Of a stretch of DNA of 50,107 nucleotides, positions 47,347-50,107 are shown in pieces; position 1 is the first letter of the stretch; the number at the start of each line of letters is the position of its first letter. The translations under genes and the position numbers were made by a program. Under the pieces are notes generated by a model. It searched no databases and was not told the DNA's origin. It saw only the letters and a list, made by a program, of their open reading frames with translations. The DNA is from Acidobacteriota bacterium. GTDB taxonomy: Bacteria > Acidobacteriota > Terriglobia > Terriglobales > Acidobacteriaceae. The stretch lies in NCBI GenBank assembly GCA_003224855.1, contig QHZY01000007.1, forward strand, positions 1 to 50,107, read 5' to 3'.

Positions 47347-47805
47347 TCAGCGGAACATGCGTGCGTCGAACTGGAAGGGCCGGGGCTCTCCAAATCTGAG
47401 TTTTGGGAAATCCGCGTGCCGCGGGTTCAGCAGAATGTTCCATTCGCCGCGAATAGCCGCTGATGGGACCAGCAGAGCCACCTCCCGGGCAGCACGAATC
47501 CATTCATCTCCGAACCGGCGCAACGATTCATCGCGCGTGCGGTACCAGCGCGCTGAGAGTTGTTTAATTTCCAGTCGTCCAATTTGAAGCTGGTCGGGGA
47601 TTTCGCCTTCAATGGATACCAGGTCAGCCGGCTGTAGATTCGGTTCAAGGTTCACAAAGGTCTCGACGGCTGCCAGAGCCAAAGAAGTTGAGGCATACAC
47701 AACGCATACGCCCCGGCTGTTCCATCGTCCGCCAAACAGGCGCGCACCCTCGCCAGTTGCCGCTTCCCCGGCGTAGCGACGCCGGCAGATACGCCAGAAA
47801 CGCAT
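47347..47805 (-). CDS. RES-domain toxin
   Basis: A 152-residue protein with the RES family core: ARLFGGRWNSRGVCVVYAST, SLALAAVETFVNL, then a C-terminal AAIRGEWNILLNPRHADFPK. Characterised RES toxins degrade NAD+ (for example by phosphorolysis in MbcT). It is the second gene of a TA pair; its start overlaps the antitoxin stop as TGATG. Confidence 0.88.
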   Translation of the reverse strand: MRFWRICRRRYAGEAATGEGARLFGGRWNSRGVCVVYASTSLALAAVETFVNLEPNLQPADLVSIEGEIPDQLQIGRLEIKQLSARWYRTRDESLRRFGDEWIRAAREVALLVPSAAIRGEWNILLNPRHADFPKLRFGEPRPFQFDARMFR

Positions 47806-48269
47806 CAGCTGTAAACGCCGTAAGCAATCCGGCCGAGGATGTCTTCCACTTCCCGAGCTCCGATGTCGGTATCCAGTTTCTCGAGTGGCTGCTCACCGCC
47901 CAGCGCCCGATTCGGGGTCTGGAGCCACTCTACAGCCTTATGCTCATCCCCGATCATCTCGACCGCGCTGGCATAAACCCGAGCCAAACGGACTGTCCGG
48001 TCCGATTCAGCGGCCGTGAGTCTGGAACGATGACTCAACCGGCGGGTGAGCGTACGCTGCGGGATTCGCAGCTTGCGGGACAGCGCCGTGCTGCCCATGT
48101 CGAGCTTCTCTGCCAGCAACTTCACCGAGCCGGCAGGCAGGCCCTCTCGGACCAGTTCGGCCAAATCGTCAGCCTTCTTGACCGATCTGCCGAGCATCTT
48201 CCGGCCTCCTAAAATCTCCGCAATAGCCGCTGCTGCGCTGGTCATGGCGTTAGCCCTTTGGCTATCCAT
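47805..48269 (-). CDS. Xre/MbcA/ParS-family antitoxin
   Basis: A 154-residue protein when started at ATG 48269 (MDSQRANAMTSAA). It has an N-terminal HTH (LLAEKLDMGSTALSRKLRIP, QRTLTRRLSHRSRLTAAESD) and the C-terminal toxin-binding part (VRLARVYASAVEMIGDEHKA, VEWLQTPNRALGGEQPLEKL, DILGRIAYGVYS). This is the standard partner of RES toxins. ATG 48245 is a possible shorter start. A longer frame to 48413 is not family-like and crosses the putative operator. Confidence 0.85.
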   Translation of the reverse strand: MDSQRANAMTSAAAAIAEILGGRKMLGRSVKKADDLAELVREGLPAGSVKLLAEKLDMGSTALSRKLRIPQRTLTRRLSHRSRLTAAESDRTVRLARVYASAVEMIGDEHKAVEWLQTPNRALGGEQPLEKLDTDIGAREVEDILGRIAYGVYS

Positions 48270-48304
48270 TATACGCCACTTGGCCACATCCCCAAAACCG
48301 ACAT

Positions 48305-48323
48305 TTTCCTGGCGATAAGGAAA
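48305..48323. promoter_or_regulatory. Inverted repeat upstream of the antitoxin gene
   Basis: TTTCCT (48305-48310) and AGGAAA (48318-48323) flank a 7-bp centre, about 36 bp before the chosen antitoxin start. TA antitoxins of this family repress their own promoter, so this could be the operator. Confidence 0.35.
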
Positions 48324-48426
48324 TAGGGCTGGGATGCGTTGCGCAGCGTACCAACCGCCCCGTAGCCAGGACGAATTTGCTGCACGCTCACAATCTGCTA
48401 CCAGGGAGGCCACGGATTAAAAGACG

Positions 48427-48458
48427 GCAAAAGCTAAGCCCCCGCCGATGCGAGGGCT
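48427..48458 (-). terminator. Intrinsic terminator downstream of rpmE
   Basis: On the minus strand AGCCCTCGC, a 4-nt ATCG loop and GCGGGGGCT (48437-48458) pair over 9 bp with one G-U, followed by TAGCTTTT. It lies only about 30 bp after the last L31-like codon. Confidence 0.6.
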
Positions 48459-48489
48459 GATGCTTGCAAATCACTGAATCGATTACTTC

Positions 48490-48594
48490 TTCCACGTGGA
48501 TGTCGCCCTTGTGGGTAGATCGCGTGCTAAAGCTATTTCCACAGGCGCACATGACACGAATTTCGTTATAAGCGGGATGAATGGCTGCTTTCAT
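48490..48594 (-). pseudogene. rpmE: Ribosomal protein L31, 3' part missing
   Basis: ATG 48594 follows a GAGG ribosome site and encodes [19 protein letters not shown] and then [16 protein letters not shown], a clear bacterial L31 N-terminus with the first zinc-type pair Cys16/Cys18. After Glu35 the match stops. The expected VCSxCHPFYTGKQK segment with the second Cys pair, and the RVERFRRRY tail, are absent in all frames. The open frame continues to 48388 with unrelated residues and runs through its own terminator. About 100 bp of coding DNA seem to have been lost. Confidence 0.8.
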
Positions 48595-48664
48595 GATGAT
48601 AACCTCGATTCCGAAGACATTAGATTCTACCGGACTTAAACTGGATTCAGCAAACCCCGGCACC

Positions 48665-49324
48665 TCATTTCACGGGCGCGCTGAGATACTTCTCGAGCGG
48701 AACCTCAAAATACATAAGCTCATTGTCTTTGGAATCGCGAACACCGGTCAGATAGAAATGCGCTCCGGCCAAAGGGGCTGAGATGCCCGCCACGTCGAAG
48801 AACAGGAATCCGGCTTGTGAACTGTGGGGTTCCACCGCACGGGCGCTGAACATGGAGTTCTGTATCTCTTCCCGCGTCTGCATGCTGACGGCTCCTTTCA
48901 CCTTGTTTCGGGACGGGATGGGCAGAGGCGAGGGACGGGTCTTGGCAGTAGGCCTGGCCAGGCGCCGTTCTATATCGTCTTCAATGGCAGGCGACAACTT
49001 TGCTCGACCGACGGTAACCAGCTGCGCTTTCATATCCGACAATTGGACCGGCTGGTCGCCGTCATTCGTGATCACGAAAAAGACCGGCATGAAACCGATA
49101 TCGGTGTAACGGACGCTGAAAATTTTCGCCTTGTCGTCCATATCGTATGGGTCGACTGCGACGGTGACGTGTTCGGCCGGGTGCGCGTCGTGCGCCGGAT
49201 AATTGGCTGCGGGCTCGGCATGCGGCATGGAGAACTGCTTGGCGGCAAAGCAAACCGCGGTAGCAGCGAATATCAGCACGCATACATTCAGATTCGTGAG
49301 CGATTGGGTGCGGAGATCGGGCAT
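48665..49324 (-). CDS. Membrane-anchored or secreted protein of unknown function
   Basis: A 219-residue protein. A hydrophobic N-terminal segment (about 12-28, [17 protein letters not shown]) is a signal or anchor, followed by a His/Pro/Ala-rich spacer. The rest looks like a beta-sandwich: [50 protein letters not shown] and [13 protein letters not shown]. No family is recognised. It is divergent from waaA across 65 bp. Confidence 0.7.
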   Translation of the reverse strand: MPDLRTQSLTNLNVCVLIFAATAVCFAAKQFSMPHAEPAANYPAHDAHPAEHVTVAVDPYDMDDKAKIFSVRYTDIGFMPVFFVITNDGDQPVQLSDMKAQLVTVGRAKLSPAIEDDIERRLARPTAKTRPSPLPIPSRNKVKGAVSMQTREEIQNSMFSARAVEPHSSQAGFLFFDVAGISAPLAGAHFYLTGVRDSKDNELMYFEVPLEKYLSAPVK

Positions 49325-49389
49325 GGGAACGATTATAGGATGCGAGCATATATCTCTTATGCTGTCCGGCCAATGGCAGTGCAGTTAAA

Positions 49390-50107
49390 ATGACCACCTC
49401 GCCTATGTACTTTTTGTGGAGTGTTGCCCTGGCACTCGGGCTGATACTGGGCCTTCCGTATTGGCTTTACCAGATGCTGCGCCACGGAAAATATCGGCAG
49501 GGTCTGGGTGAACGCCTGGGGTGCGTTCCCGACCGGTTGCGAGTAGGGAGCAATCTACCGGTCATATGGGTGCATGCAGTTTCAGTGGGTGAAGTGATCG
49601 CGGTAACCGGTCTGATCGAACAGTTGCGTGCACATTCGGGAAGAAGAATCGTTGTCTCCACCACAACCGATACCGGACAGAAACTGGCACGACAGAAATT
49701 CGGGCCAGAAAACGTATTCTATTTTCCGGTTGATCTTCCGTTCGCCGTTCAGCCTTATCTGGCTTTGTTGCGCCCGGAAATGATGGTGATTGCCGAGACC
49801 GAATTCTGGCCGAATACGCTGCGCGCGGGAAAACGAGCCGAGGCAAAGATTGCGGTCGTGAATGCCCGAATTTCGGATAAGTCGCTGAACGGCTACATCA
49901 GATTTGAGCGTCTGCTGTCGCAGGTGCTGAATGAGATTGACTTGTTCCTCGCACAAACTGCGGAAGATGCACTCCGCCTGAAACAGATTGGCGCTCCTGA
50001 AGAGCGCATTCAAGTGAGCGGGAATCTAAAGTTTGATGCCGAACTACCGGAACCGCCGGAAATCGCGCACACGTTAAAGGATCAGATCGCCCGCGAGGGT
50101 GCGGGGC
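49390..50107 (+). CDS. waaA: KDO transferase (WaaA/KdtA), N-terminal part
   Basis: The gene runs off the right edge; 239 residues are visible. An N-terminal TM anchor (about 6-28) is followed by YRQGLGERLG, IWVHAVSVGEVIAVTGLIEQL, VVSTTTDTGQKLA, FYFPVDLPFAVQPYL, IAETEFWPNTL and VVNARISDKSLNGY, all typical of KDO transferase. It attaches KDO, made by the KdsD/KdsA route, to lipid A precursor at the inner membrane. The start is ATG 49390. Confidence 0.92.
   Translation, partial: MTTSPMYFLWSVALALGLILGLPYWLYQMLRHGKYRQGLGERLGCVPDRLRVGSNLPVIWVHAVSVGEVIAVTGLIEQLRAHSGRRIVVSTTTDTGQKLARQKFGPENVFYFPVDLPFAVQPYLALLRPEMMVIAETEFWPNTLRAGKRAEAKIAVVNARISDKSLNGYIRFERLLSQVLNEIDLFLAQTAEDALRLKQIGAPEERIQVSGNLKFDAELPEPPEIAHTLKDQIAREGAG

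Noticed and set aside
46147-47463. Long open frame (438 codons) opposite dusB
   Set aside because: It is antisense to dusB and part of the RES gene; both of those have full family motifs, while this frame has none.

Overview
The window is about 50 kb of moderately GC-rich DNA from a Gram-negative, LPS-making bacterium. Gene content and protein style suggest an acidobacterium (Acidobacteriota, Terriglobia-like): paired PilZ proteins, HTH-only LuxR proteins, a DUF4097 operon under an ECF sigma factor, and many small secreted or membrane proteins of unknown function. This placement rests on recalled family patterns, not on a search. I see no rRNA, tRNA, CRISPR array, prophage or insertion sequence.

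Layout. 1-4.2 kb: the start of an M28 carboxypeptidase, a peroxiredoxin-like protein without its catalytic Cys, a methyltransferase overlapping a PLP decarboxylase, and a secreted unknown. 4.4-11.7 kb: pyrG, kdsA, a two-TM ion channel, kdsD, proS and a small membrane protein. 11.8-16.1 kb: a class A PBP, a damaged TPR lipoprotein-like gene, a hairpin element and a PilZ protein. 16.2-22.2 kb: tkt, a broken tal, zwf and glk (pentose phosphate pathway and glucose entry). 22.3-29.8 kb: signalling genes (GGDEF, tandem PilZ, two HTH proteins, a two-component system, a GAF/zinc-ribbon membrane protein). 29.8-33.5 kb: a YfgM-like protein, a DksA-like protein, a DUF4440-like protein, hisS and a gamma-carbonic-anhydrase-like protein. 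33.6-37.5 kb: a five-gene ECF sigma/anti-sigma/envelope operon with a candidate ECF promoter. 37.6-50.1 kb: GT39, glgC, HAD phosphatase, Rieske oxygenase, acyl-CoA mutase large subunit, Bcp peroxiredoxin, a TauE/SafE-like protein, dusB, a RES/Xre toxin-antitoxin pair, a truncated rpmE, and the start of waaA.

Three themes link the genes. KDO/LPS synthesis is represented by kdsA, kdsD and waaA. Central carbon metabolism is represented by tkt, tal, zwf, glk and glgC. Envelope sensing is represented by the ECF operon, the two-component system and the c-di-GMP-related proteins.

The most striking structural signal is a set of sharp lesions in otherwise normal housekeeping genes. There is a perfect 527-bp tandem duplication over the channel/kdsD boundary. 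There are deletion-like junctions at pyrG/kdsA, in the TPR gene, in tal, at the 5' end of the TauE-like gene and in rpmE. Several of these genes are normally essential or highly conserved, so joins made during assembly are at least as likely as real gene decay. Anyone using these gene models should check reads across each junction.
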